DNA of 64,000 nucleotides from Buchananella hordeovulneris. GTDB lineage: Bacteria; Actinomycetota; Actinomycetes; Actinomycetales; Actinomycetaceae. This document shows, piece by piece, positions 35,208-45,902 of the stretch; the stretch's first letter is position 1; each line of letters opens with the position of its first letter. The position numbers were made by a program, and so were the translations under genes. The stretch covers positions 124,001-188,000 of the forward strand of contig NZ_MQVS01000004.1 in the NCBI RefSeq assembly GCF_001907235.1, read 5' to 3'. The notes below the pieces were generated by a model, which worked only from the letters and a program-made list of their open reading frames with translations, had not been told where the DNA came from and searched no databases.

Positions 35208-36812
35208 CTACTTGGTGGCTGCGCCCAGCAGGTACAGACCGGTGGTGCCGATGCCGCCGACGTTGGCGAGCTTGTCGCCGTTGTAGCCGGTGGCCAGCAC
35301 GCGGTGGAACAGCGGGTAGATGACGGCCTGCTCGGCCACGAAGTCCTGCACCTCGCCCCACTTGGCCTTGGCGGCGTCGCCCTCCAGCTTGTTGGCCTCG
35401 GCCATCATGGTCTGCAGCTTGGCGAAGTTCTCCGGGTCGCCGGTCTGCCAGAAGGAGCGCTTCTTGGTCCAGCTGTTGTCGCCGAGCCACCAGCCGACGA
35501 TCAGGCCCGGGTCGTTGCCGAAGACCGACGGGTCACCGGGCGCGAGCGCCACGTCGAAAGTCGGCTGCTCCACGTCGAGGTTGTTCTCGTACAGCGAGGA
35601 CGAAGCCTCGGCCTTCAGGGTGACCTTGATGCCAATGGCCTCTAGGTCGTTCTTGATCTGCGGGGTCAGGCCCTCCACCCACGGGTGGTCGGTGGACAGC
35701 AGGGTGATGGACAGGTCACTCACCCCGGCCTCCGCCAGCAGCGCCTTGGCCTTTTCCTGGTCGTGCTTGAAGACGGTCTTGGCTTCCTTGTGCATCGGGT
35801 GGTTGGTGGCCAGGAACGAGTTGGCCGCGATGGCTTCCCCGGACATGTTGTCGGTCACCAGCTTGTCGGTGTTGATGGCGTAGTGAATCGCCTGGCGCAC
35901 GCGGGCGTCGTTGAAGGGAGCCTTGGTGGTGTTGAACAGCAGGAACGGCATGTTCTGGCTGGGCACCTTGTCGACGGTCATCCCGGCGCTCTCGACGGCG
36001 GAGATGGCGTCGGCGGGGATGGCCTCCATGACGTCAATGACACCGGTCTCGGCGGCCGTGGTGCGGGCGTTGTCGTCCTTCAGCACGCTCCACCGCATCT
36101 TGTCGGCCCCGGCCTTCAGCTCACCGTTGTAGTGCGGGTTGGGCACGGCGACGATTTCGGACTCGTTGATGGACTCATACATCCACGGACCGGTGCCGAT
36201 CGGCAGCTTGGTGAGGTCGTCGTCGGAGGCGGCGGCCGGCACGATCTTGACGATGGTGAGGCGGGACTTGAATGCCGCGAAGGGCTCCTTCAGCTTGATG
36301 CTGACGGTCTTGTCGTCCTTGGCTTCAACCTTGTCGACGAAGCTGAGCATGGAGGCGTACAGGTTGCCTTCGGCCATGGAGCGCTCGAAGGACTTCACGA
36401 CGTCGGCGGTGGTGACGTCAGTGCCGTCGGAGAACTTGGCACCGTCGCGCAGGGTGATCTCGTATTCGGTGTCCGAGATCTTCTTCGGCTCGTCCTCGGC
36501 GGCCAGGGCCTTGTAGACCGAGTAGTCCTTCATGTTGAGCTGGTAGAGCCCCTCCACCACGTGCCAGTTGGTGCCCATGGCGAGGGCGGAAGAGGTGGTG
36601 GACGGGTGGTAGTTGGTCGTCTCGTAGGCCACACCGGCCACGATCTCGCCACCAGCGCCGCCCTCAGGGGCGGCTTCGGTCTGCGTGGTCTGCTCGCCGG
36701 ACGCAGTTGCCTTGTCGGTGGTCTCGGTCTTGCCGCCACAGGCGGACAGGCTCAGGGCCACCGCGGCCGAGACCGCGATAAGGCCAGAAACACGATGCTT
36801 CGCGAGGCGCAT
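35208..36812 (-). CDS. Opp-type substrate-binding lipoprotein, probable sialic acid receptor
   Basis: A 534-aa SBP_bac_5 lipoprotein with signal and lipobox LSLSAC (Cys at about 25), an Ala/Thr/Glu-rich linker and a family-5 body (LRDGAKFSDGTDVTTADVVKSFE). It is the first gene of the importer-nanAKE operon, opposite the GntR regulator, which argues for sialic acid rather than peptide as ligand. The start is ATG 36812 with AGGGGAGGA upstream. A 16-bp motif shared with the regulator's promoter lies at 36837-36852. Confidence 0.9.
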   Translation of the reverse strand: MRLAKHRVSGLIAVSAAVALSLSACGGKTETTDKATASGEQTTQTEAAPEGGAGGEIVAGVAYETTNYHPSTTSSALAMGTNWHVVEGLYQLNMKDYSVYKALAAEDEPKKISDTEYEITLRDGAKFSDGTDVTTADVVKSFERSMAEGNLYASMLSFVDKVEAKDDKTVSIKLKEPFAAFKSRLTIVKIVPAAASDDDLTKLPIGTGPWMYESINESEIVAVPNPHYNGELKAGADKMRWSVLKDDNARTTAAETGVIDVMEAIPADAISAVESAGMTVDKVPSQNMPFLLFNTTKAPFNDARVRQAIHYAINTDKLVTDNMSGEAIAANSFLATNHPMHKEAKTVFKHDQEKAKALLAEAGVSDLSITLLSTDHPWVEGLTPQIKNDLEAIGIKVTLKAEASSSLYENNLDVEQPTFDVALAPGDPSVFGNDPGLIVGWWLGDNSWTKKRSFWQTGDPENFAKLQTMMAEANKLEGDAAKAKWGEVQDFVAEQAVIYPLFHRVLATGYNGDKLANVGGIGTTGLYLLGAATK

Positions 36813-36836
36813 AGCATCCTCCCCTTTGAGAATTCG

Positions 36837-36852
36837 TCATACATCTGACATG
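36837..36852. promoter_or_regulatory. Candidate GntR operator upstream of the sialic acid operon
   Basis: TCATACATCTGACATG, 25 bases from the receptor ATG, matches TCAGACATCTGTTACG (37035-37050) at 12 of 16 positions in the same orientation. It lies between the probable promoter and the Shine-Dalgarno, a repressing position. Confidence 0.6.
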
Positions 36853-37034
36853 TGGCGGCAGGTCGCCGCGCGTCGAACGATACAACCGCACCCCGACGGA
36901 CGCAACTCCCTTTTTTCGCCCACTTCTGGCTAAAACCAGACGACAGTCGCCCGCCGCCTGCCGCAATCCCCGCAATCGCAACGCTCACCGGTGGGCAATG
37001 TCGCCCCCGTCACCACGCACATTTCGCTCACTTG

Positions 37035-37052
37035 TCAGACATCTGTTACGAT
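37035..37052 (+). promoter_or_regulatory. Candidate GntR operator overlapping the regulator's -10 box
   Basis: The second copy of the shared motif (37035-37050) overlaps the hexamer TACGAT (37047-37052), which ends 6 bases before the regulator ATG at 37059. Bound regulator would block its own promoter. The site also contains TTGTCAGACA (37032-37041), with the TGTC/GACA symmetry common for GntR operators. Confidence 0.6.
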
Positions 37053-37058
37053 CTCGTT

Positions 37059-37823
37059 ATGCCGCCCGACGAAGAGCGAGTTGCTCTTATGCCCCCGTTA
37101 CCCCGTCCCAGCCAGACGGGGACTTTGCCGTTGGCGGCCTCCCGCTCACAGGCCACGATGGAGGCCATCGAGAGCTACATCCTCGCTCGCAAGCTGAAGC
37201 CTGGCGACCCGTTGCCCACCGAAGCCACCCTGTGCAACGACCTCGGGGTATCACGCTCTTCGGTGCGCGAGGCACTGCGCCAGCTGCAGGCCCTGGAGAT
37301 TGTGAGCGTGCAGCAGGGCCGGGGCGCCTTCGTCGGCGACATGTCGCTGCGTCCCCTCGTGCGGGCCCTCCTGTTGCGTTCCTCCATCGCCCCCGACTCT
37401 TTCGAGGCCCTGACGGAGGTGGTGACCGTTCGCCGCGTGCTGGACCTCGGCCTGGCCACCGAGATCGTGGGGGCCATGGCCGGCACCCGCAACAACGACC
37501 TGCACGAGCTGGTCGACCGGATGGTTACCAAGGCCGAACAAGGGCAACGTTTCATGGACGAGGACATCGCCTTCCACCAGGGGTTGCTGGCCAAGGTCGA
37601 TAATCTCCTGCTGGCCCAGTTGGCTTCGGCCATGTGGCTAATCCACATGACCGCCCTGCCGTCGTTGCCCGGGGAGCACGCCGAACTGACAGGACTGGTC
37701 GACACAGCCCGCGCCCACCGCTCGATGCTGGTGGCCGCCGAGTCCGGGGATCTCGCGGGTTACCAGAATGCCGTCGAGGCACACTACGCCCCGCTCCTCA
37801 CCGCCATCAGCCAAGTGCGGTAG
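37059..37823 (+). CDS. nanR: GntR-family regulator of the sialic acid locus
   Basis: A 254-aa FadR-subfamily regulator. The winged helix spans about residues 30-90 (LKPGDPLPTEATLCNDLGVS, RSSVREALRQLQALEIV) and the C-terminal half is an FCD ligand domain (FHQGLLAKVDN, HRSMLVAAESGD). It is divergent from the sialic acid importer and nanAKE, so it most likely represses both in the absence of sialic acid or an intermediate. The symbol is assigned by position and family. The start at 37059 fits a leaderless transcript: TACGAT, 6 bases, ATG. Longer in-frame starts run through that promoter and operator. Confidence 0.82.
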   Translation: MPPDEERVALMPPLPRPSQTGTLPLAASRSQATMEAIESYILARKLKPGDPLPTEATLCNDLGVSRSSVREALRQLQALEIVSVQQGRGAFVGDMSLRPLVRALLLRSSIAPDSFEALTEVVTVRRVLDLGLATEIVGAMAGTRNNDLHELVDRMVTKAEQGQRFMDEDIAFHQGLLAKVDNLLLAQLASAMWLIHMTALPSLPGEHAELTGLVDTARAHRSMLVAAESGDLAGYQNAVEAHYAPLLTAISQVR

Positions 37824-37867
37824 GCGCGCGGCTGCGACGCCGCTTCCGGAGCGCCTAGACTGCCGCA

Positions 37868-38956
37868 ATGACAGCCAGCACCGCCGCCCTGCCTCTGGCG
37901 CGCCGCCGGGAAGTGTCGCTGTTGCGCCTCCTGGCGCAGGGCGTGGCTACCCGGCCTTTTGCCTCTGCCGTTGACGCCGCCCGGCACCTGACCTGTGTCC
38001 AGGGGCAACAGCTGCCCGCCGCCTTGCGCGCCCTGGCTTTACGTTCCGCCACCGGCGCTGCCCCACCCGCCGCGGCACTAGCGGCGGGGCAACTCGTGCG
38101 GGGCTACCCCATGCGCGGCACGCTGTTCCTCACCGCGGCCGCCGACTTGGCCTGGATGACGGAGCTAACCCGCGACCGGCAACTGGCGGGGCTTGCCAGT
38201 TCGCTAGCGCACCGCTCGTTGACCGTGCAGCAGCTCACGGCCCTGGCCGATCGCGCCCACGCAGTGCTGGCCGACGGGCCGCTGACGCGCGCCGACTTTG
38301 TCAGGCGCCTGTTGCCCACCCAGAGTCCCGCCGTCTACCACGTGTGCATCACGCTATTGTTGACGGGCGATATCGTCTACGGCCCGCTGGACGGCAAAGA
38401 GCAGCTGGTGGCCGACGCCCACACCTGGCTACCGCGGGGCAGCGACCTCGCCGGGCGCTTTAATGGCGACGCCGACGCCGCCACCGCACACTGGCTGCAC
38501 CGTTACCTGTGGGGACACGGGCCCGCCACCCTGCGCGACTTTGCTTGGTGGAGCAAGCTCCCCCTGACCCTGCTGCGGCGCCTGGAGCCGACGGCCACGG
38601 CCGGGCTGGAAAGCTACGGCACCGACGCGCGCGCCGAAACGCTGTGGGGCGCGCCGGGCTTGGGCGACCAGCTGACGGCGGCCCGGGCGGCCTGCCGGGC
38701 AGCACACCTGCTGCCGGCCTTCGACGAGGTGGTGCTCGGCTACCCGGATCGCCTGCTGCTGGCCGACGCCGCCGAGCTGCGCCAGGTGGTACCAGGCAAC
38801 AACGGGGTATTTCGCGCGACCATGCACCGGGCCGGGCGACTCGTGGGCACGTGGCAGGCCGCCAGGCGCGGGGAGGTCGAGTTGGTGCCCTTCGCGCCAC
38901 TGTCGGACAGTGCGCGGCGCGACTTTGCCCGCGCCGCCGCGGCCTTGCCCCGCTGA
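37868..38956 (+). CDS. Winged-helix DNA-binding domain-containing protein (PF06224 type)
   Basis: A 362-aa protein of the AlkX/YcaQ-related winged-helix family. Typical segments are ARHLTCVQGQQLPAALRAL near the N-terminus, YPMRGTLFLTAAADLAWM, and the C-terminal FDEVVLGYPDRLL and VPGNNGVFRATM. Family members include DNA-repair-linked proteins and regulators, but this branch has no assigned role. A TAGACT hexamer (37856-37861) ends exactly 6 bases before the ATG and no Shine-Dalgarno is visible, so translation is probably leaderless. Confidence 0.85.
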   Translation: MTASTAALPLARRREVSLLRLLAQGVATRPFASAVDAARHLTCVQGQQLPAALRALALRSATGAAPPAAALAAGQLVRGYPMRGTLFLTAAADLAWMTELTRDRQLAGLASSLAHRSLTVQQLTALADRAHAVLADGPLTRADFVRRLLPTQSPAVYHVCITLLLTGDIVYGPLDGKEQLVADAHTWLPRGSDLAGRFNGDADAATAHWLHRYLWGHGPATLRDFAWWSKLPLTLLRRLEPTATAGLESYGTDARAETLWGAPGLGDQLTAARAACRAAHLLPAFDEVVLGYPDRLLLADAAELRQVVPGNNGVFRATMHRAGRLVGTWQAARRGEVELVPFAPLSDSARRDFARAAAALPR

Positions 38957-38986
38957 CGGCAAGCCCATGGCCCGCCGCCCGGCGGC

Positions 38987-39145
38987 CTAGCGGCCAAGTA
39001 TCCGTTGCAGGAAACCTTTGGACTCCTCTGCGTGGCCGGGGCACCGCTCCCCTTGCGGTACTCCCGCCAAGGCCTGCTCAATGTGTTGACCGCACCCGGC
39101 CCACGTCGGCTTCCCGCATTTCTTGCACGTCACCTTCCGGCACAT
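38987..39145 (-). CDS. Small Cys-rich (zinc-ribbon-like) protein
   Basis: A 52-aa protein that begins MCRKVTCKKCGKPTWAGCG and continues with HIEQALAGVP and RCPGH. Six Cys and two His residues are arranged as CxxC plus C and CxxH, suggesting a metal-binding knuckle. Such short proteins are widespread in actinobacteria without known function. It has an excellent AGGAGGA 6-7 bases before ATG 39145 and starts 9 bases after the CstR-like stop, making it the third gene of the persulfide-type operon. Confidence 0.85.
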   Translation of the reverse strand: MCRKVTCKKCGKPTWAGCGQHIEQALAGVPQGERCPGHAEESKGFLQRILGR

Positions 39146-39154
39146 GTTTTCCTC

Positions 39155-41073
<1,919 letters not shown>

Positions 41074-41076
41074 GTT

Positions 41077-41091
41077 TACCCCCTGGGTGTA
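41077..41091. promoter_or_regulatory. Imperfect second copy of the CsoR-type operator
   Basis: TACCCCCTGGGTGTA resembles the main site at 41106 (TACCCCC, GGG, TA) with mismatches in the right half. It lies 3 bases upstream of the GTG start. A second repressor tetramer could bind here. Confidence 0.4.
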
Positions 41092-41105
41092 GAAGTCACC
41101 CCAGT

Positions 41106-41121
41106 ATACCCCCGGGGGTAT
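41106..41121. promoter_or_regulatory. CsoR/CstR-type operator
   Basis: ATACCCCCGGGGGTAT is a perfect 16-bp palindrome of C and G tracts flanked by ATA/TAT, the hallmark of CsoR-family sites. It is 33 bases upstream of the CoA-disulfide reductase start and only 11 bases downstream of the end of the Pr6Pr-type gene. Confidence 0.85.
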
Positions 41122-41131
41122 CCGGGAGGGG

Positions 41132-41767
41132 TTAACCGGGCAGCAACTTCCCGCGCAAACGCCCGAGCAGCCACAGTGCTACCCCGATCCCGAAGGCGAT
41201 GCCCGCCACGATGCCCACCCAGTTCCACCAGTCCGCCGCTGCCGGGTCTAAGAACGCATACATGGGCTGGCCATCCGCGCGCGCGTCCCAGGCATAGATC
41301 CAGAAGTAGGGTGTCAGCACCACCGCCCACGACAACGGGACCCACAGCGGCAAGCGCGTCTGGTTGCGCCCGATCACCAACCAGTCGACCGTCATCGCGA
41401 TCGGCAACACCAGGTGCGATATCTTGCCCTGCAGGTCGGGGTAGCCCCCGTCCAGCAGCGTGGCGAACATGACGCCGGTAAACACCGCCATGAGCGTGGC
41501 CAGGCCACGAAACCACCCCAGCGAACCCTCGAAGCGGCCCCCCTGCCCCTCCACCATGACCGGCCGAATGACCGCCCCGGCGTTAACCAAAAAAACCACC
41601 AGCGTCGTCAAGGTGGTGAAATACAACAACGTGTCAAAAGCCTTGGCCAGGCTCGGGCCCCGCAACATGAGCACCAACGCCCACATCGCTAAGACCGCTA
41701 ACCCCAACCGCCACAACCAAGCCACCAAGGCCCCGAGTTGCGCAGCCTTGGTCCCACCAGCACTCAC
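41132..41767 (-). CDS. Pr6Pr-type integral membrane protein
   Basis: A 211-aa protein with about six membrane helices and the pattern of the Pr6Pr family (six conserved prolines and charged residues): LLYFTTLTTLVVFLVN, HLVLPIAMTVDWLVI and YPDLQG. Function is unknown. GTG 41767 overlaps the anti-sigma stop (GTGA), so it is co-transcribed with the sigma/anti-sigma pair and may be part of their envelope response. Confidence 0.75.
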   Translation of the reverse strand: MSAGGTKAAQLGALVAWLWRLGLAVLAMWALVLMLRGPSLAKAFDTLLYFTTLTTLVVFLVNAGAVIRPVMVEGQGGRFEGSLGWFRGLATLMAVFTGVMFATLLDGGYPDLQGKISHLVLPIAMTVDWLVIGRNQTRLPLWVPLSWAVVLTPYFWIYAWDARADGQPMYAFLDPAAADWWNWVGIVAGIAFGIGVALWLLGRLRGKLLPG

Positions 41768-42468
41768 ACCGTCCCCTTCCGCGTGTCCGGACTCTGCCCT
41801 ATTTCTGGGTCTTCCTCTATCTGCCACACCACCACGGGACGCGACGACGGGCGGGGCGAGCCGGTCAGCGGCTCGACCGTAATCCAGATCTCGGTTCCCG
41901 GCGTGGGCATGGCATCAATGAACGAAAACCCACCGTTCGACACGGGAGCGTACCGGCCTCCGGCGGTGAACTGCCCCTCTTTTTTGACCCAAATTTGGTA
42001 ACAACTTTCCTTGGGTACATCCATGTGGCTCGGCATAGTCACCGCTGCCATCTCCATCCGCGGCGACCAGGTAAGCGTGGCCAGGTGCCCATCCGGCAAC
42101 CGGTCGTTGATCCGCCGCACGTCCTGCGCCTGATTCAACGAGGCAAAGTCGCTGACTTGCCCCATCGGGCCCTGCACCGACCAGCGCCCCAGGCCCACCC
42201 CGGCTAGGACCAACAAGCAGGCCGCCGCGATGTAGACAATGCCGCGCCCCCACGCCGGGCGCGTCCCCTGCCGCCCACCGGGGGCCACCGGCCTGCCCGG
42301 CGCAGGCAGCACTGTCGCCACCGTCTCGGCGGGGGCGTGCTCAATGGCCGCCAGCAACTGCGCCCGCAGTTCCGGCGGGGGCGCAACCGGCGTCAGTCCT
42401 GCCCCCAGCCGCGCAGCAGTCTCCTCGTCGGCAGGCCACCACGGCTCGTCCGCGTCAAACTCTGTCAT
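41764..42468 (-). CDS. rskA: RskA-like anti-sigma factor
   Basis: A 234-aa membrane protein. The cytoplasmic N-terminus (1-75) lacks the zinc-binding HxxxCxxC motif, a helix lies at about 77-97 (GIVYIAAACLLVLAGVGLG) and the extracytoplasmic part is an RskA domain (SYQIW-like CYQIWVKKEGQ, then WITVEPLTGS). It should hold the ECF sigma factor encoded directly before it inactive until cleaved. ATG 42468 overlaps the sigma stop (ATGA). The symbol follows the sigK-rskA context. Confidence 0.82.
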   Translation of the reverse strand: MTEFDADEPWWPADEETAARLGAGLTPVAPPPELRAQLLAAIEHAPAETVATVLPAPGRPVAPGGRQGTRPAWGRGIVYIAAACLLVLAGVGLGRWSVQGPMGQVSDFASLNQAQDVRRINDRLPDGHLATLTWSPRMEMAAVTMPSHMDVPKESCYQIWVKKEGQFTAGGRYAPVSNGGFSFIDAMPTPGTEIWITVEPLTGSPRPSSRPVVVWQIEEDPEIGQSPDTRKGTV

Positions 42469-43016
42469 TGGGTCACCCCCAATTCCTTTCGCAGCTTGCC
42501 CAAACCGTCGCGCAAGCGGGTTTTCACCGTCCCGATTGGCACTCCCAGGCGAACGGCGATCTCCCGCCCGGTCAGGCCCGAAAAATAAGCCAACAGCAGG
42601 GTCGTGCGGTGCGGTTCACCCACCACGTCCAGGGCCGCCCGTACCTCCCCCACCGCCAGGTGCGTGTGCGCCACGAACTCTGTCTCGTCAAACGCGACTG
42701 GGGCCACCTGCCCGGCAAAGGCCGTCTCCCGCCCGCGGCTTGCCTCCACGGCCCGCACCCGATCGATCGCCCGGCGGCGCGCCACCGTCACCAGCCAGGC
42801 CCGCGCCGAGCCCTTGGCCACCGAGAACTGGGACGCCTGCCGCCACACTTCCAAGAACACCTCCTGGAGGACCTCCTCGCTATGTTCCCGGTCGCGCACC
42901 ACCCGCAGGATGAGGGCAAAGAGCCGTGGGGCCCAGGCGTCGTACAGTTCGCCGAAGGCCCCACGGTCGCCGCGCGCCACCGCTGCAAGCAGGTGGGCAC
43001 TGCTGGTCTCGTCCAT
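42465..43016 (-). CDS. sigK: ECF-family sigma factor, SigK-like
   Basis: A 183-aa sigma factor with region 2 (FGELYDAWAPRLFALILRVV, then EVLQEVFLEVWRQA) and region 4 (HRTTLLLAYFSGLTGREIAVRLGVPIGTVKTRLRDGL split across the helix-turn-helix). The pairing with an RskA-like anti-sigma and neighbouring DipZ-like gene matches mycobacterial sigK. ATG 43016 is preferred: TACCAT (43029-43024) lies 7 bases upstream, giving a leaderless start. The ATG at 43025 overlaps that hexamer. Confidence 0.85.
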   Translation of the reverse strand: MDETSSAHLLAAVARGDRGAFGELYDAWAPRLFALILRVVRDREHSEEVLQEVFLEVWRQASQFSVAKGSARAWLVTVARRRAIDRVRAVEASRGRETAFAGQVAPVAFDETEFVAHTHLAVGEVRAALDVVGEPHRTTLLLAYFSGLTGREIAVRLGVPIGTVKTRLRDGLGKLRKELGVTQ

Positions 43017-43055
43017 ATGTCCCATGGTAGGCGCGCCCGGGCGAGGGCTGGCCTC

Positions 43056-44864
43056 CTAGTTGGCGCCCCCCAGCTCGTCCCCACACTTGCCGGTGCCCGC
43101 ACAGCTCTCCCCCATGCCCCCACCGCCAGAGAAGATGTTGGGCACGGCGCCGAAAGTGAAGGAATAGAGCACGGCTCCGCGCGGTACCTCCAGTTCCACT
43201 ACCCCCTCGGTCTTGTCGCTGCCGCCAACCAGCACTACCCCGTTGGGCACCGCTGGGACCGGCAGTTCCTGCGGCGGGTTGCCGTCAACCGAGTAGCGCA
43301 GCGTGCCAGAGCCGGACACCACCAGGTTCACATCCCGCCCCCGATACGCCAATCGCAGTTTGGCCGTATCCGCGGCCGGGGTGATCTCCTGTGCATCGAC
43401 CTGCCAGGTTCCCCCCAACGCGAAGGTGTCCTGCTCGTTGGCGGCGGGCAAGGTGTACTCGTTGACCCCCGGGCGCACCGGATCACCCGAGACGTGCCGG
43501 GCTCGCTGGTAGCCGAGGTACATCTCCGGCGAACGCTGCTCCGTGTAGCCCGCCGAGTCCGTGGTGAAGACCGCGTTGGGCAGCTGCACGTCCGGGTTGG
43601 CCGCCAGCAGCAGCTGCCGCACCAGCTTCTCGGTGGTGGCCGCCCCGCCCTCCCCAAACTTGACTTGCCGCAGCTGACCCTGTGCGTCGGCCAGGTAGTG
43701 CGCAGGCCAGTAGCGGTTTTCGAAGTTGCGCCACGTCACCAGATCGGAGTCCACTGCCACCGGGTAGGTAATACCCAGTTGGGCGGCCCCGGAGCGCACA
43801 TTGTCGACATCCTTTTCGAAGGCGTACTCGGGAGCGTGCACGCCCACGACCACCAGACCGGCGTCCTTGTAGGTTTGGTGCAGCTTCTCCAGCGCCGGGG
43901 CCGTGCGCTGGCAGTTGATGCACGAGTAGGCCCAGAAGTCGATGAGCGTCACCTTGTTTTTGAGGTCGGCCGGCTGATCACCGGGGGTATTGAACCAGGC
44001 GTGGATGCCCTCAATCTGCGGCAGCGGACCGCAGTTGGCCAGTTCGCTAGCGCCGTCCACGCAACCACCGCGTCCTTGCTCGCCGTGCAGCGCTTGATCG
44101 AGCTGCCGCTGCACCCCGGCGGTGTGATCCGGCAGCAGGCGCTGCAGCTTGGCGGGCACATCGAACACCAGGCCAACGGCCAGGGCCACCATCGTGACGC
44201 CTGCCGCCATGCGGATGGCGCGCTGCCGGTCCCGGAACTGATTGAGACGCTCCACTACCTTGCGGCCCGCGAGCGCGAAGATCAACAGCGGGATGGCGTT
44301 ACCCAGCGCGAAGGACACGGCGAGCACCACCGTCTCCCACCCGAACTCACCGGTGTGGCTGGCCACAGACACGGCGGCCAACACCGGTCCGGCGCACGGC
44401 ACATAGACCGCCCCGAGCACTACCCCGAGCCAGAAACCATTGCCGGGCCGCCTACCGGTCGTCCGGGCGAAACGACTAAAGGGGCGCTCCAACAGCTCCA
44501 TCAGGCGCGGCCACACCATGGCCACCCCGATGAGGAACAGCAACGTGATCCCAGCCCAGCGAATGATGCCCGGCGGCAGTCCCAGCAGGGTCAAGACGGC
44601 GTTGCCGAGCAGGGTGAAGGCGGTAAAACTGGTGACCAGGCCCGCCACGAAAAGGAACGGCCGGGCGCGGGAGACCGTCGGCGCGGGCCCACCCGCCGTG
44701 GCCCCGGCCCCGAGTTGCACCCCCGGGGCGACCTTTATTCCGCTTACTGCCCGCCCGCTCGGGGCCCCACCGGCTAAGAAAATAACTGGTAACACGGGCA
44801 AGATACACGGCGAGATGCCAGTAATGAGCCCACCTAGCAGACCAACAATGATCTGAGTTGTCAT
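43056..44864 (-). CDS. dipZ: DipZ-like protein: CcdA membrane domain fused to thioredoxin domain
   Basis: A 602-aa envelope redox protein. Residues 1-270 are a CcdA/DsbD-type membrane domain with Cys in GISPCILP and in YVPCAGPVLA, the pair that carries electrons across the membrane. A TlpA/AhpC-like thioredoxin domain follows with CxxC as CINC (about 315-318, YSCINCQRTAP), and the last 160 residues form a beta-rich domain as in mycobacterial DipZ. It should pass reducing power to extracytoplasmic thiols. The start is ATG 44864 after AAAGGAAA. The sigK-like gene follows within 40 bases. Confidence 0.9.
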   Translation of the reverse strand: MTTQIIVGLLGGLITGISPCILPVLPVIFLAGGAPSGRAVSGIKVAPGVQLGAGATAGGPAPTVSRARPFLFVAGLVTSFTAFTLLGNAVLTLLGLPPGIIRWAGITLLFLIGVAMVWPRLMELLERPFSRFARTTGRRPGNGFWLGVVLGAVYVPCAGPVLAAVSVASHTGEFGWETVVLAVSFALGNAIPLLIFALAGRKVVERLNQFRDRQRAIRMAAGVTMVALAVGLVFDVPAKLQRLLPDHTAGVQRQLDQALHGEQGRGGCVDGASELANCGPLPQIEGIHAWFNTPGDQPADLKNKVTLIDFWAYSCINCQRTAPALEKLHQTYKDAGLVVVGVHAPEYAFEKDVDNVRSGAAQLGITYPVAVDSDLVTWRNFENRYWPAHYLADAQGQLRQVKFGEGGAATTEKLVRQLLLAANPDVQLPNAVFTTDSAGYTEQRSPEMYLGYQRARHVSGDPVRPGVNEYTLPAANEQDTFALGGTWQVDAQEITPAADTAKLRLAYRGRDVNLVVSGSGTLRYSVDGNPPQELPVPAVPNGVVLVGGSDKTEGVVELEVPRGAVLYSFTFGAVPNIFSGGGGMGESCAGTGKCGDELGGAN

Positions 44865-44999
44865 CGCGTTTCCTTTCTTTCGCCCCTAAGTTCGTTGTGG
44901 CCCCCACTCAGGGATTGGTGAAACACGTCACATGCCATCCGGTCGGTGCGAAGGCGGCTGGCCCGCCGTTTGCGGTGGCACTCGGTGCGCGCGCAGCCC

Positions 45000-45902
45000 C
45001 TAGCGCCCGGTGGGTACCACGAGGGAAACCCGCGTGCCCGTGCCCTCCAGCGAGGCCAGGGTCGCACGTCCCCCGTGCCGCCGCAAAATTGCCGCCACCA
45101 ACGCCAGGCCCACCCCAGAGCCCGGCAACGCGCGCGCGTTCGAGGCCCGCCCCAGTTCAGACCACACGAGATCCAGCTCGGACGGCGGAATGCCGATACC
45201 TTGGTCCGCCACATCCAGGACGACGGCGCCCGGCACTTCGTGCGCCCGCACCTCCACCGCTGCACCCGCCGGGGAATACTTCACGGCATTGGCTACGACG
45301 TTGTGCATCGCCAGCAGCAACAGGTCCACATCCCCCAGCACCTCCGGAATCGGCCACGGCGTGGTGGGGAAAACCAGGCTGATGTCCGGGCGGGGCCGCC
45401 CCGCGGCCTGCGCCTCGTCGCGCACCGCCTCCGCGGCATCGCTCGCCACCTCTTCCAGATTCACGGGCGCCCGCTCGATCTCGACACTATCGAGATCTGC
45501 CAGGGTGCGCAGATCGCGCAACAGGCGCCCGAGTCGCTCACCCTGTGCGCGCACCACCGCCACGGCTGGGTCGTCGGGGGCCAGCGAGTCGATGGCGGCC
45601 CGAATGGCCGTCAAGGGGTTTTTCACCTCGTGGTCCAGCCGCCGCAAGAACGATCGATGCTCGTCCCGGGCGCGCGCCTCCGCCGCCTCGACCGCCTGCC
45701 CGATGGCCCGTCGCCTGCGCAGCGCCCCCCACTTGACCGCCACCGCCGTCAAGGTGCCCACCACGGTCACCCACAGTGCCAACAAGGCCGGATGGATCGT
45801 GAACACCAGGGTGGCGTCCGCCAGCGTCACCGCCAGCACCGCGGTAAGGGCCCCGCCCAACAACCCGATCAGCAGCGCCGCCCGCCCAGCGCCACTCTTC
45901 AC
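45000..45902 (-). CDS. Sensor histidine kinase
   Basis: A 300-aa kinase with two membrane helices (about 8-28 and 37-58) and almost no external loop, then a HisKA domain with phosphoacceptor His91 in LDHEVKNPLTAI and an HATPase domain (NVVANAVKYSP, DQGIGIPP, GSGVGLALV). With so short an outer part it probably senses membrane state or a partner protein. GTG 45902 overlaps the response regulator stop (GTGA). Confidence 0.92.
   Translation of the reverse strand: MKSGAGRAALLIGLLGGALTAVLAVTLADATLVFTIHPALLALWVTVVGTLTAVAVKWGALRRRRAIGQAVEAAEARARDEHRSFLRRLDHEVKNPLTAIRAAIDSLAPDDPAVAVVRAQGERLGRLLRDLRTLADLDSVEIERAPVNLEEVASDAAEAVRDEAQAAGRPRPDISLVFPTTPWPIPEVLGDVDLLLLAMHNVVANAVKYSPAGAAVEVRAHEVPGAVVLDVADQGIGIPPSELDLVWSELGRASNARALPGSGVGLALVAAILRRHGGRATLASLEGTGTRVSLVVPTGR

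Noticed and set aside
43017-43025. ATG 43025 as start of the ECF sigma factor.
   Set aside because: This codon overlaps the likely -10 hexamer TACCAT; ATG 43016 fits a leaderless start and the family length.
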